Shown here: positions 1 to 8,916 of the stretch, in pieces | Numbering within the stretch: position 1 is the stretch's first letter | How the letters are laid out: every line of letters starts with the position of its first letter | Assembly (NCBI RefSeq): GCF_024137965.1 | Contig: NZ_CP099975.1 | Coordinates: 3,038,001-3,102,000 of the forward strand | DNA length: 64,000 nucleotides | Origin: Halomonas sp. Y3 | GTDB taxonomy: Bacteria; Pseudomonadota; Gammaproteobacteria; Pseudomonadales; Halomonadaceae | Direction: 5' to 3' | Program-made: the position numbers and the translations under genes | The notes under the pieces: generated by a model | Databases searched by the model: none | Seen by the model: only the letters and a program-made list of their open reading frames with translations | Told to the model about the DNA's origin: nothing

Positions 1-1089
1 CTGCAGGTAGGCGCCAGTATCACGGGCGTTCCCGGTCAGGTCCTCGCGCTCGATGATCGCCAGGTTGGCCAGGGCGGCGGCACAGCCCAGGGCGTGGCCG
101 GAGTAGGTCCAGCCGTGGCCGATGGGGCCGTACTGGCCGGTGCCCTGCTCCAGCACCGCCCAGACGCGGTCGCCGACGATGACGCCGGAGAGCGGCTGGT
201 AGGCACTGGTCAGGCCCTTGGCGACGGTGATCAGGTCGGGCTTGATGCCGTAGAAGTGGCTGCCGAAGTCGGCGCCGATGCGCCCGAAGCCGCACACCAC
301 CTCGTCAGCGATCAGCAGCACGTCGTACTTGGCCAGCACCGCCTGGATCGCCTCCCAGTAGCCTTCGGGCGGCGGCACGATGCCGCCGGTGCCGAGCACC
401 GGCTCGCCGATGAAGGCGGCCACGGTCTCCGGCCCCTCGGCCAGGATCATCGCCTCGAGCTTCTGGGCACAGTGCTGCGAGAACTCGCGCTCGGTCATCC
501 CCTGCTGCTCGGCGGCGCGGTGGTAGTAGTAGGGCGCCTCGGTGTGCAGGATGCCCTCGAAGGGCAGGTCGAACTGGTCATGGAACGCCTTGAGGCCGGT
601 CAGCGAGCCGGTGGCCAGGCCCGAGCCGTGGTAGCCGCGCATGCGCGAGATCACCTTCTTCTTCAGCGGGCGACCCAGCACGTTGTTGTAGTAGCGAACG
701 ATCTTGAGCTGGGTCTCGTTGGCATCGGAGCCGCCCAGGCCGTAATAGACCTTGGACATGCCGGGGCCGGCGAGCTCGATGATCTTCTCGGAGAGGGCGA
801 TCTGCGGCTCGTTGGAGTGGCCCACGTAGGTGTGGTAGTAGGAGAGCTCCAGGGCCTGCTGGTAGATCGCCTCGGCCACCTCGGTACGGCCGTAGCCGAT
901 GTTGACGCAGTAGAGGCCGGCGAAGGCATCGATGAACTCGCGGCCGTCCTTGTCGCGGATATGGATACCCTTGCCGCCGGTGATCACGCGGCCCGGCGCG
1001 TCGCCCTGGGCGAAGTCGCGCAGGTGGGTGGAGGCGTGGAAGGTCACCTTGCGGTCGCGGTCGATCAGGTCCTGGTGCTGCTGGCTCAT
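1..1089 (-). CDS. doeD: Diaminobutyrate-type class III aminotransferase DoeD, 3' end beyond window
   Basis: PLP-dependent class III aminotransferase. In ectoine catabolism DoeD converts L-2,4-diaminobutyrate to aspartate-semialdehyde, which DoeC then oxidises. The visible part is 363 residues and stays open to the window edge, so roughly the last fifth of a ~460-residue family member is missing. The Asp of the ADEV segment lies near residue 262 and the PLP lysine of the VAKG motif at residue 291. The ATG at 1089 is preceded by AGAGGAAAG. It is the last visible gene of the doe cluster; a hairpin and a long inverted repeat separate it from doeC. The specific substrate is inferred from the neighbours; by sequence alone it could be another omega-aminotransferase. 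Confidence 0.85.
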   Translation of the reverse strand, partial: MSQQHQDLIDRDRKVTFHASTHLRDFAQGDAPGRVITGGKGIHIRDKDGREFIDAFAGLYCVNIGYGRTEVAEAIYQQALELSYYHTYVGHSNEPQIALSEKIIELAGPGMSKVYYGLGGSDANETQLKIVRYYNNVLGRPLKKKVISRMRGYHGSGLATGSLTGLKAFHDQFDLPFEGILHTEAPYYYHRAAEQQGMTEREFSQHCAQKLEAMILAEGPETVAAFIGEPVLGTGGIVPPPEGYWEAIQAVLAKYDVLLIADEVVCGFGRIGADFGSHFYGIKPDLITVAKGLTSAYQPLSGVIVGDRVWAVLEQGTGQYGPIGHGWTYSGHALGCAAALANLAIIEREDLTGNARDTGAYLQ

Positions 1090-1112
1090 GTCTTTCCTCT
1101 GCTCATATCAGG

Positions 1113-1135
1113 CTCCCCGGCGTCCCGCCGGGGAG
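1113..1135. repeat. Intergenic GC-rich hairpin upstream of doeD
   Basis: Perfect 10-bp inverted repeat CTCCCCGGCG / CGCCGGGGAG around a 3-base loop, 24 bp before the doeD start. No T-run follows it in the doe direction, so it is more likely an RNA-processing or stability structure than a complete intrinsic terminator. Confidence 0.55.
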
Positions 1136-1171
1136 GAAGTAAAATTAATTAACCAAAACCGTTAAGCGCGA

Positions 1172-1289
1172 GAGCTCTGCGAGCGAAGGCCAGACAAGGC
1201 GGATCTTGACGAGAACGCGGAGTTTACGTTCTGTAAATGAGCATGTTCGAGTCAAGATCCAACACAGTATGACCGAGCGCAGCAAGCTC
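1172..1289. repeat. Long imperfect inverted repeat (MITE/REP-like) between doeC and doeD
   Basis: A symmetric element about 118 bp long, centred near 1230. Perfect inner arms GGATCTTGAC (1201-1210) and GTCAAGATCC (1251-1260) flank an apical TTTAC-gttct-GTAAA (1223-1237). The outer arms pair imperfectly, from GAGCTC near 1172 to AAGCTC near 1289. Its right end overlaps the doeC stop codon by about two bases. It has no coding capacity and looks like a dispersed chromosomal repeat, but no second copy was recognised in this window. Confidence 0.6.
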
Positions 1290-2787
1290 AACTACCAGAG
1301 ACGGAGCCCAGGGCGCCGAGGCAGTAGTACTTGGTCTCGAGATACTCGTCGATGCCGGTGATGCCGCCCTCGCGGCCCAGCCCGGACTGCTTGACGCCGC
1401 CGAAGGGCACGGGGGGGCCGGTCATCTTCACCGAGTTGACCGACACCATGCCGAACTCCAGCGCCCGCAGCAGCTTCCAGATGCGGCGGATATCGTGGGT
1501 GTAGACGTAGGCGGCGAGACCGTACTGGGTGTCGTTGGCCAGGGCAATCGCCTCGTCATCATCGGCATAGGCCATGACGCCGGCGATGGGGGCAAAGCTC
1601 TCCTCCTGCCACAGGCGCATGTCGCGAGTCAGCCCGGTGAGCAGCACCGGCATGAAGAAGTTCTCGCCGGGGGCCTCGCTCTGATCGCCGGCCACCAGGG
1701 TGGCGCCCTTGGCGATGGCGTCGTCGACGATGCCGGCGGCCTTCTCCACCGCCTGGCGATGGATCAGCGGACCCTGGTCGATCTCGCTCTCCAGGCCGTT
1801 GCCCACGGTGAGGGCGGCCATGCGCTCGGCGAAGTGGGCCACGAAGTCGTCATGGATCGACTCGTGGACCAGGATGCGGTCGGCGGCCAGGCAGTCCTGC
1901 CCCGCGGTCTGGAACTTGGCGGCCACGGCGGCGAAGGCGGCCTCCTTCGGGTCCATGTCGGGGCCGACGATAAAGGGAGCATCGCCGCCCAGCTCCAGGG
2001 AGACCCGCTTGACGGTGCTGGCGCACTGCTCCAGCAGCAGGCGGCCGACCCGGGTGGAACCGGTGAAGGAGAGCGCCCGCACCCGCGGCTCGGCGCAGAG
2101 AAGCTGCGACACCTCGGCGGGCTCGCCCAGCACCACGTTGAAGATGCCCGCGGGAATGCCGGCACGCTCGGCCAGCTCCGCCAGGGCCAGCGCCGAGAAC
2201 GGCGTCTCGCCGGCGGGCTTGACGATCACCGGGCAGCCGGCGGCGAGGGCCGCGGCGGCCTTGCGGGTGATCATCGCCAGCGGGAAGTTCCAGGGGGTGA
2301 TCAGGGCGGCGATGCCCACCGGCTCCTTGAGCGTGCCCAGGGCGGCGTTGGGGATATGGCTCGGGATGGTCTCGCCGAAGGTGCGCTTGCCCTCCTCGGC
2401 GAACCAGCGCACGAAGCTGGCGCCGTACTCCACCTCGCCCCGGGCATCGGGCAGCGGCTTGCCCTGCTCCATGGTCATGATGATGGACAGGTCCTCGCGG
2501 TTGGCCTGGATCAGGTCGTACCAGGCCAGCAGGCGCTCGCAGCGCTCGTCGGCGCGAAGCGCCCGCCAGTGCACGAAGGCCGCCTCGGCGGCGTCCACCG
2601 CAGCAAGGATCTGGTTGGCCTCGAGCCAGGGAATGTAGCCCAGGGCCTCGCCGGTGGCCGGATCGAAGACGGCCTCCTCGCGACCGCCCTCGCCGTGGGT
2701 CCACTGGCCGTTGACATAGGCGTGCTGACGAAACAGACGCGGATCGTCGAGCATGGTGGACAGGGTTCTGGACAGCTTCATGTTCAT
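1288..2787 (-). CDS. doeC: NAD(P)-dependent (aspartate-)semialdehyde dehydrogenase DoeC
   Basis: Aldehyde dehydrogenase superfamily protein of 499 residues, the usual length. In the doe pathway DoeC oxidises aspartate-semialdehyde to aspartate in the cytoplasm. Visible motifs are the PWNFP segment near 165, the FTGST cofactor loop near 241, the catalytic-base glutamate in LELGG (about E265) and the nucleophile in GQDC (about C299). The frame is open upstream, but the ATG at 2787 is preceded by AGGGAGG at good spacing, so the longer forms are rejected. It sits between doeX and doeD on the same strand. Closest relatives also include succinate-semialdehyde dehydrogenases (GabD type); the cluster context decides the call. 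Confidence 0.85.
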   Translation of the reverse strand: MNMKLSRTLSTMLDDPRLFRQHAYVNGQWTHGEGGREEAVFDPATGEALGYIPWLEANQILAAVDAAEAAFVHWRALRADERCERLLAWYDLIQANREDLSIIMTMEQGKPLPDARGEVEYGASFVRWFAEEGKRTFGETIPSHIPNAALGTLKEPVGIAALITPWNFPLAMITRKAAAALAAGCPVIVKPAGETPFSALALAELAERAGIPAGIFNVVLGEPAEVSQLLCAEPRVRALSFTGSTRVGRLLLEQCASTVKRVSLELGGDAPFIVGPDMDPKEAAFAAVAAKFQTAGQDCLAADRILVHESIHDDFVAHFAERMAALTVGNGLESEIDQGPLIHRQAVEKAAGIVDDAIAKGATLVAGDQSEAPGENFFMPVLLTGLTRDMRLWQEESFAPIAGVMAYADDDEAIALANDTQYGLAAYVYTHDIRRIWKLLRALEFGMVSVNSVKMTGPPVPFGGVKQSGLGREGGITGIDEYLETKYYCLGALGSVSGS

Positions 2788-3017
2788 GGGGCACCTCCCT
2801 GACGCGCCGACCGGATTGGCCTTGTGGTTGACGTTGCCCAGCGGCCGGCGTGAAGAAACGGACGAGCCGCCTGGCGCTGGGCCCCAGGGCGGCTCGATGG
2901 GTTCATGGTAGGGGAGGTGGGCGGTCAGGACTTTTCGTTGCCCGCCGGGGAAGATGCGCTTTTTTTTGTCCTGCCGGGCGGCACGGCAGAATTTTCTGCA
3001 GCGCTCTCGGGGCGCCT

Positions 3018-3494
3018 CTACTCGGCGAAATCGTCGCGGGAGAATCCCTGCTCGGGCCACTTGACCGTCTTGGTGACGATATAGGTGAAGTAGCGCTCGA
3101 TGCCGGCCTCACCGGTGAGCCAGTCATCGATCAGGCGCTGGTAGGCGTCGATGGAGTCGGCCTCCACCTTGACCAGGTAGTCGACGCCGCCGCCCACCGC
3201 CACGCATTCGGACACCTCGGGGGTGGCGTGCACCAGGGCCTCGAAGCGAGCGAAGCTCTCGGCGTTGTGCTGCTTCAGCTCAATCTGCACCCACACCGGG
3301 GTGCGCCTGACCAGCACCTCGGTGTTGATGCGGGCGCTGTAGCCCTCGATGATGCCGGCCTTCTCCAACCGGCGCACTCGCTCCCAGCAGGGGCTGACCG
3401 AGAGGTTGATCGCCTCGGCCAGCTTGGACTTGGTGATGCGGCCATCCCGGGAGAGGATCTCGAGAATCTTCAGGTCGTAGCGGTCCAGTTTCAT
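3018..3494 (-). CDS. doeX: Lrp/AsnC-family regulator DoeX
   Basis: Protein of 158 residues with an N-terminal helix-turn-helix (about 3-60, starting LDRYDLKILEILSRDGR) and a C-terminal RAM/AsnC ligand-binding domain (about 68-145). DoeX is the regulator encoded within the ectoine-degradation cluster of Halomonas and controls the doe genes. It starts 15 bp after doeB ends, so it is co-transcribed. A 230-bp gap separates it from doeC, which could hold an extra promoter. The effector is probably a pathway intermediate, an inference from cluster position. Confidence 0.88.
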   Translation of the reverse strand: MKLDRYDLKILEILSRDGRITKSKLAEAINLSVSPCWERVRRLEKAGIIEGYSARINTEVLVRRTPVWVQIELKQHNAESFARFEALVHATPEVSECVAVGGGVDYLVKVEADSIDAYQRLIDDWLTGEAGIERYFTYIVTKTVKWPEQGFSRDDFAE

Positions 3495-3509
3495 TGCGGT
3501 TGCGGACCC

Positions 3510-4523
3510 TCAGCCCAGGGAGTCGACGACATCGGCGATCACCGCGATGGTGTCGCCCATGTTGACCAGCGCCGGGTGGCGGCGTGCCGCCAGCACCCCG
3601 CTGCGGCTGGCACGATACTCCACCGGCGCGCTGCCGCTGCGGGTCATGTCATAGACCCGGGCCACCACCTCGCCCTTCTCGACCCGCTCGCCCAGGGCAA
3701 AGCAGAGCTCCAGCACGCCGGCGTGCTCGCTCTGCACATAGCAGCTGGCATCGGGCATGTCGAGGTAGACCTGAGGCTCGGCGGGCATCTCCACCTCGCC
3801 GGCCAGCAGGCCGTAGTGGATCAGGAAGTTGTGCACGCCGCGCTCGGTGATCGCCATGCTCTCGGGAGTGGAGGTGCCGCCGCCGCCGAGCTCGGTGGCC
3901 ACGAAGATCTTGCCCTGGCTCTCCACGGCGGTGTCGAAGAGGGCCGCGGCATCGAGCTCGAACATCATCATGGCGTAGGGGGCGCCGAAGGCCTTGGCGC
4001 CCTCCAGCGCCTGGCGCTGCTGCTCGGGGTCGTCGAGCACGTGGGAGGCGCCGAAGGGGATGATGTCCAGGGTGCGCCCGCCGGAGTGCAGGTCGAGCAC
4101 CACGTCGCACATGGGCACCATCACCCGTGTGAAGTAGTCGGCGATCTTCTCGGTCACGCTGCCGTCGGGGTCGCCGGGGAAGCTGCGGTTGAGGTTGCCG
4201 CCGTCGAGCCCGGAGGTGCGCTTGCCGGCCATCACCGCCGGAGTGTTCATGCAGGGCACGATGATCACCCGGCCAGTGACCTCCTTGGCCTTGAGCTGGC
4301 TCGAGAGCTTGAGCAGGGAGGTGATCCCCTCGTACTCGTCGCCGTGGTTGCCGCCGGTAAGCAGCGCCGTGGGGCCCTCGCCGTTCTTGATCACGGTGAC
4401 CGGGATCATCACCGCCCCCCAGGCGGAGTCGTCCACCGAGATGGGCAGCTTGAGGAAGCCGTGCTGGACGCCGTCGGCGTCGAAGTCGACGGTGGCGCTG
4501 ATGGGGCTGGGGCGCTTGGTCAT
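3510..4523 (-). CDS. doeB: N-alpha-acetyl-L-2,4-diaminobutyrate deacetylase DoeB
   Basis: Succinylglutamate desuccinylase/aspartoacylase (M14-like zinc) family, 337 residues. It removes the acetyl group from N-alpha-acetyl-diaminobutyrate made by DoeA, giving diaminobutyrate and acetate. The zinc signature GGNHGDEYEG lies near residues 60-70, and a DLHSGG segment carries the third metal histidine. I chose the ATG at 4523, with AAGGAG eight bases upstream, over an in-frame ATG at 4547 that lacks a ribosome site and would overlap doeA. It begins 30 bp after the doeA stop codon and belongs to the same transcript. Confidence 0.9.
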   Translation of the reverse strand: MTKRPSPISATVDFDADGVQHGFLKLPISVDDSAWGAVMIPVTVIKNGEGPTALLTGGNHGDEYEGITSLLKLSSQLKAKEVTGRVIIVPCMNTPAVMAGKRTSGLDGGNLNRSFPGDPDGSVTEKIADYFTRVMVPMCDVVLDLHSGGRTLDIIPFGASHVLDDPEQQRQALEGAKAFGAPYAMMMFELDAAALFDTAVESQGKIFVATELGGGGTSTPESMAITERGVHNFLIHYGLLAGEVEMPAEPQVYLDMPDASCYVQSEHAGVLELCFALGERVEKGEVVARVYDMTRSGSAPVEYRASRSGVLAARRHPALVNMGDTIAVIADVVDSLG

Positions 4524-4553
4524 CGTTGAAACTCCTTGTTCTGTCATAGCGGC

Positions 4554-5753
4554 TCAGCGCACGAAGAGCTGGCGCGGGAAGTCGGCCAGGGTCTCGCAGC
4601 CGGTCTCGGTGATCAGGATGCTCTCGGTGATCTCCAGCCCCCACTCGTCTTCCCAGAGACCCGGCATGAAGTGAAAGGTCATGCCCGGCTGCAGGATGGT
4701 CTCGTCGGAGGGGCGCAGGCTCATGGTGCGCTCACCCCAGTCCGGCGGGTAGCTGATGCCGATGGGGTAGCCGCAGCGGGCGCCGCCGCGGTCGAAGCCG
4801 TACTTGTCCATGGCCGCGCCCAGGGCCATGGCGATGTCCGCGGTGCGGTTGCCGGGCTTGGCCACCGCCAGGCCGTTCTCGATCCCCTCGAGCAGCGCCG
4901 ACTCGGCGCGCACGAACTCCGCCGGGGGCTTGCCCAGAAACACGGTGCGCGACATGGGGGCGTGGTAGCGCTTGTAGACCCCGGCGATCTCGAAGAAGGT
5001 GCCCTCCCCCTCGCGAAAGGGGGTGTCGTCCCAGGTCAGGTGGGGGGCGGCGGCGTCCTTGCCGGTGGGCAGCATGGGCACGATGGCCGGATAGTCGCCG
5101 CCGAAGACCTTGCCATTGCTATCCGTCCAACCCTCGATGCCCACCCGATAGATCTCGGAGACCAGCTTGCTCTTGGGCAGGCCGGGCTCGATCACCTCCA
5201 GGATCCGCGAGTGCATGCCCTCGACGATCTTCCCCGCCACGCGCATATAGGCGATCTCCTGGGGAGACTTGATGGCGCGGCACCAGTTGACCAGGGAGTT
5301 GGCATCCATGAAGCGAGCGTGGGGCAGCTCCCGCAGCAGGCTCTGGTAGGCCTTGGCGGAGAAGTAGTAGTTGTCCATCTCCATGCCGATCACCCCCTGG
5401 TGCCAGCCGCGATCGGGCATGATCGACTGGGCCAGATAGTCCATGGGGTGCATGTCGGGGTTCTGGACGTAGTAGTCCGGGTAGTAGGTGACATTGTCCG
5501 GATCGATCCAGCAGGTGCGCAGCGCCCCGTTGGCATCCATGCGCCGGCCGTACCAGACCGGCTCGCCCTCGAGACCGAGCAGCACGCACTGGTGCACGTA
5601 GAACGACCAGCCGTCATAGCCGGTCAGCCAGGCCATGTTGGAGGGATCGCTGATGATCAGCACATCGATGCCCCGGCTGGCCATCTCGGCGCGCACCTTC
5701 CAGAGCCGGCTGGCGTACTCCTCGCGGGAAAAGGGCAGATTTACCTGGGTCAT
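4554..5753 (-). CDS. doeA: Ectoine hydrolase DoeA
   Basis: M24 peptidase/creatinase-fold protein. DoeA opens the ectoine ring, giving N-acetyl-diaminobutyrate isomers, the first step of ectoine use as carbon and nitrogen source. From the ATG at 5753 it is 399 residues, which agrees with the family. The N-terminal creatinase-like domain (about 1-165) includes the ISDPSNMAWLTGYDG segment, and the C-terminal pita-bread domain holds the GMTFHFMPG and LEITESILIT segments. The start is not certain: no strong Shine-Dalgarno sequence precedes 5753, and ATG 5768 is an alternative. It is the first gene of the doe cluster, with its promoter in the divergent gap to the right. Confidence 0.88.
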   Translation of the reverse strand: MTQVNLPFSREEYASRLWKVRAEMASRGIDVLIISDPSNMAWLTGYDGWSFYVHQCVLLGLEGEPVWYGRRMDANGALRTCWIDPDNVTYYPDYYVQNPDMHPMDYLAQSIMPDRGWHQGVIGMEMDNYYFSAKAYQSLLRELPHARFMDANSLVNWCRAIKSPQEIAYMRVAGKIVEGMHSRILEVIEPGLPKSKLVSEIYRVGIEGWTDSNGKVFGGDYPAIVPMLPTGKDAAAPHLTWDDTPFREGEGTFFEIAGVYKRYHAPMSRTVFLGKPPAEFVRAESALLEGIENGLAVAKPGNRTADIAMALGAAMDKYGFDRGGARCGYPIGISYPPDWGERTMSLRPSDETILQPGMTFHFMPGLWEDEWGLEITESILITETGCETLADFPRQLFVR

Positions 5754-6023
5754 TAGGCCACTCGACATCACAACATCAATAAAATCGGCCCTCTCGATAG
5801 GGAGAAGGCCGGCCAGGGTGACGGTCACCGACGGATGCCTGAACGGGCCGGAGGGCCGGTCAGCGGTACCAGGCAGCGGGGAGGGTCCCCATGGGCGCAG
5901 GTTACTTCCAACCCACGGTAGTCGGTCAAGCATTTACTGCACGGGCCCGCCGGCGGCTCTCAACGCTTGTCCATTGCGCCTTCGGCTTCCATGATAGGAG
6001 TCAGTGGAAAACAAGGAGTCGCC
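5754..6023. promoter_or_regulatory. Divergent doeA / hydroxyacid dehydrogenase promoter region with palindrome
   Basis: A 270-bp gap between divergent genes. It contains a perfect odd palindrome, GGTGAC-G-GTCACC, at 5817-5829, 64 bp upstream of the doeA start, a plausible operator for doe control. I see no convincing sigma-70 hexamer pair in either direction. The palindrome is seen directly; its function is inferred. Confidence 0.4.
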
Positions 6024-6968
6024 ATGAAGGTACTGGTGCATATCGACGACGCCGAGCAGTGGCGCGACGCCCTGGCCGAGCGGCTGCCGGAGGCCGAGGT
6101 GATCACCAGCTCGGCACCCGCCGCGCAGCGTCGCGAAGCCGACTATCTGGCGGTCTGGAAGCCGCCCGAGGGGCTCCTGCGTGAGCCAGCGGCGCTCAAG
6201 GGCATCGTCAATCTGGGGGCCGGCGTGGACGCCCTGCTCAACAACCCCGGCCTGCCCGAGGGGGTGCCCATCGTCAAGCTGCGTGACGCCGGCATGGCCG
6301 AGCTGATCGGCGACTATGTGCGCTACGGCATCCTGCACTTCCAGCGCGATTTCGACCGCTACCGGCGTCAGCAGCACGCCCGGGAGTGGCGCGAGCACGC
6401 GCTGGTGGAGAAGAGCAACTGGCCGGTGGGGGTGCTGGGGCTGGGCGCCATCGGGGCGAAGGTGGCGGCCATGGTGGCCGCCGACGGCTTCCCGGTCCAC
6501 GGCTGGAGCCGCTCGCCGAAGTCCCTGGCCGGCATCACCTGCCACCACGGTGACGCCGGCCTCGACGACCTGCTCGAGCGCGTGAAGAGCCTGGTGCTGC
6601 TGCTGCCCGACACCCCCGCGACCCGCCAGATCATCGACGCCCGGGCACTCGCCCGGCTGCCCGAGGGTGCCAGCCTGATCAACCCCGGCCGCGGTACCCT
6701 GATCGACGAGGCCGCCCTGCTCACCGCCCTGGGCCCGGGCGACGATCCCGCAAGCGTGGGGCGGCTGCGCGGCGCCATTCTCGACGCCTTCCCCGAGGAG
6801 CCCCTGCCCGAGGCGAGCCCGCTCTGGGCCCACCCGCGGGTCTGGATCACCCCGCACATGGCCGGCCCCACTCCCCTGGGCGAGGCGCTGGATCAGGTCG
6901 CCGCGGCGCTGCGCGCCTTCGAGGCCGGCGAGGCGCAGGAGACCGTCGACCCCGACGCCGGCTACTGA
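6024..6968 (+). CDS. D-2-hydroxyacid dehydrogenase, GhrA-like glyoxylate/hydroxypyruvate reductase
   Basis: NAD(P)-dependent reductase of 314 residues, likely acting on glyoxylate, hydroxypyruvate or a related 2-oxoacid in the cytoplasm. The Rossmann motif GLGAIG is at 139-144, followed by the NPGRGTLIDE segment and a C-terminal PHMAGPT segment where the family places its catalytic histidine. Length matches GhrA (about 312). The ATG at 6024 has AAGGAG five bases upstream. It lies 23 bp before pncA and may share its transcript. The gcl/hyi glyoxylate genes elsewhere in the window make a glyoxylate role plausible, but substrate cannot be fixed from sequence. Confidence 0.8.
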   Translation: MKVLVHIDDAEQWRDALAERLPEAEVITSSAPAAQRREADYLAVWKPPEGLLREPAALKGIVNLGAGVDALLNNPGLPEGVPIVKLRDAGMAELIGDYVRYGILHFQRDFDRYRRQQHAREWREHALVEKSNWPVGVLGLGAIGAKVAAMVAADGFPVHGWSRSPKSLAGITCHHGDAGLDDLLERVKSLVLLLPDTPATRQIIDARALARLPEGASLINPGRGTLIDEAALLTALGPGDDPASVGRLRGAILDAFPEEPLPEASPLWAHPRVWITPHMAGPTPLGEALDQVAAALRAFEAGEAQETVDPDAGY

Positions 6969-6991
6969 CGCCGCGACAAGGAGGGAACGAG

Positions 6992-7570
6992 ATGCGCATG
7001 AAGGTGGACTACGGCCCCGCCGACGCCCTGATCGTCGTGGACCTGCAGAACGACTTCTGCGAGGGCGGCGCCCTGGCGGTGGCCGGCGGAGCGGCGCTGG
7101 TGCCGGGCATCAACGCCGAGATCGATGCGGCCCGCCGGGCCGGCGCCCTGGTGGTCGCCTCCCGGGACTGGCACCCGGTGGACCACGCGAGCTTCGCCCA
7201 TCGCGGCGGCCCCTGGCCGGTGCACTGCGTGCAGGACACGCCCGGCGCCGCCTTCCATCCCGGGCTCGCCCTTCCCGAGGAGGCCATCCGCGTCAGCAAG
7301 GCCAGCGCCTTCGACGCCGACGCCTACTCCGCCTTCGACGCCACCGACCTGGCCGGCTACCTGCGCGAGCGGGGCATTCGGCGTGTGATCGTCTGCGGCC
7401 TGGCCCTGGATGTCTGCGTCAAGGCCACCGCCCTGGAGGCGGTCCGGGAGGGCTTCACTACCCTGCTGCTGGCGCCCCTCTGTGCCGCGGTGGACCCGAG
7501 CGCCAGCGATGCGGTGCGGCGGGAGCTCGAGGCCGCCGGCGTGACGGTGACAACCGAGGTGGCGCCATGA
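6992..7570 (+). CDS. pncA: Nicotinamidase PncA
   Basis: Isochorismatase-fold hydrolase of 192 residues that converts nicotinamide to nicotinate in the NAD salvage pathway. The catalytic triad is visible: Asp17 in VVDLQNDF, Lys103 in VSKAS and Cys142 in LALDVCVKAT. The metal-binding set is Asp59 and His61 in SRDWHP plus His70. The ATG at 6992 follows AAGGAGGGA. The last four bases overlap the next gene (ATGA), the nicotinate phosphoribosyltransferase that uses its product, which strongly supports the function. Confidence 0.93.
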   Translation: MRMKVDYGPADALIVVDLQNDFCEGGALAVAGGAALVPGINAEIDAARRAGALVVASRDWHPVDHASFAHRGGPWPVHCVQDTPGAAFHPGLALPEEAIRVSKASAFDADAYSAFDATDLAGYLRERGIRRVIVCGLALDVCVKATALEAVREGFTTLLLAPLCAAVDPSASDAVRRELEAAGVTVTTEVAP

Positions 7571-8916
7571 CGCCAGCGCCCTTCGCGGTGGCCGACGCGG
7601 ACCTGGCCCTGCTCACCGACCTCTACCAGCTCACCATGCTGCAGGCCTACTGGTCCGAGGGCATGCAGAAGCGGGCCACCTTCAGCCTCTTCTTCCGACG
7701 CCTGCCGCCCGGCCGGCGCTTCATGCTCGCCTGCGGGCAGCAGCACGCCGCCGAGCTCGCCACCCGGCTGCGCTTCGATGCGCACCACCTGGAACGGCTG
7801 GCCGGCACCGGCCTGTTCGACGACGCCTTTCTCCACTGGCTGGGCGCCTGGCGCTTTCGCGGCGACATCTGGACCCTGCCGGAGGGCACGCCGGTGTTCG
7901 CCAACCAGCCCTTCATGGAGGTGGAGGCCCCCATCGCCGAGGCGCAGCTGCTGGAGAGCCTGGTGATGAACCTGGTGCAGCTGGAGACGGTGCTGGCCTC
8001 CAAGGCGGTACGGGTGGTGATGGCCGCCCGGGGCCGGCCGGTGGTGGACTTCGGCATGCGCCGCATGCACGGCATCGACGCCGCGGTGCGCGGGGTGCGC
8101 GCCTACCGAACCGCCGGCCTCGAGGGCACCAGCAACGTGCTGGGCGGCCTGCGTCACGGCCTGCCCCTGCGCGGTACCATGGCCCACAGCTACATCCTGG
8201 CCCACGACGACGAGCGCGAGGCCTTTCGCGCCTTCGCCCGCCGCTATCCGGGTACCACCCTGCTGGTGGACACCCACGACACCCTGGCCGGCGTACGCAA
8301 GGTGATCGAGCTGATGGCGGAGGCGCCCGAGACAGGCGTCGGCGCCATCCGCCTCGACTCCGGCGACCTAGGCCAGCTGGCCAGGGAGGCCCGGGCGCTG
8401 CTCGATGCCGCCGGACACCCCGAGGTGAAGATCGTCGCCAGCAGCGGCCTGGACGAGTGGCAGATCGCTGCACTGCTGGAGGAGAGGGCCCCCATCGATG
8501 TCTTCGGCGTGGGCACCGAGATGGGCGCCTCCTCGGACGCACCGGTGATCGACCTCTCCTACAAGCTGGTGGAGTACGCCGGCACGCCGCGCCTCAAGCA
8601 CTCACCGGGCAAGGTCAACCCGCCCGGGCGCAAGCAGCTCTACCGCCGGTACGACGAGGCGGGCCGCTATGCCGGCGATACCCTCGCCCTGCCCGGCGAG
8701 CCGCTGCTGCGCCCCCTGGTGCGTGGCGGCGAGGTCACCCGAGAGGAGATGGCGCTGGCCGCCGGCGCCCGGGAGCGGGTACAGGAGGCGCTCGCCCGCC
8801 TGCCCGCCGCCCTGCGCGAGCTTGACCCGGGAGACGCCGGCTATCCGGTTGCGCTGAGCCCGGGGCTCGACGCTCTGGGGCGCCGGCTGCAGGCGCCGCC
8901 CGATCAGAGCGGCTGA
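7567..8916 (+). CDS. pncB: Nicotinate phosphoribosyltransferase PncB
   Basis: Protein of 449 residues that condenses nicotinate with PRPP to give nicotinate mononucleotide, using ATP. Visible family features are the N-terminal [15 protein letters not shown] segment, the RRMHG and [10 protein letters not shown] segments (the latter carries the His phosphorylated during catalysis) and the RLDSGDLG phosphate-binding loop. It overlaps pncA by four bases, so the two are translationally coupled. Its 3' end overlaps the convergent SDR gene by 13 bp. Confidence 0.92.
   Translation: MTPAPFAVADADLALLTDLYQLTMLQAYWSEGMQKRATFSLFFRRLPPGRRFMLACGQQHAAELATRLRFDAHHLERLAGTGLFDDAFLHWLGAWRFRGDIWTLPEGTPVFANQPFMEVEAPIAEAQLLESLVMNLVQLETVLASKAVRVVMAARGRPVVDFGMRRMHGIDAAVRGVRAYRTAGLEGTSNVLGGLRHGLPLRGTMAHSYILAHDDEREAFRAFARRYPGTTLLVDTHDTLAGVRKVIELMAEAPETGVGAIRLDSGDLGQLAREARALLDAAGHPEVKIVASSGLDEWQIAALLEERAPIDVFGVGTEMGASSDAPVIDLSYKLVEYAGTPRLKHSPGKVNPPGRKQLYRRYDEAGRYAGDTLALPGEPLLRPLVRGGEVTREEMALAAGARERVQEALARLPAALRELDPGDAGYPVALSPGLDALGRRLQAPPDQSG

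Noticed and set aside
2950..2970. Run of eight T near 2960-2967, possible terminator before doeC
   Set aside because: No convincing stem precedes it on the plus strand, and on the minus strand the run is of A, so it does not terminate the doe transcript.
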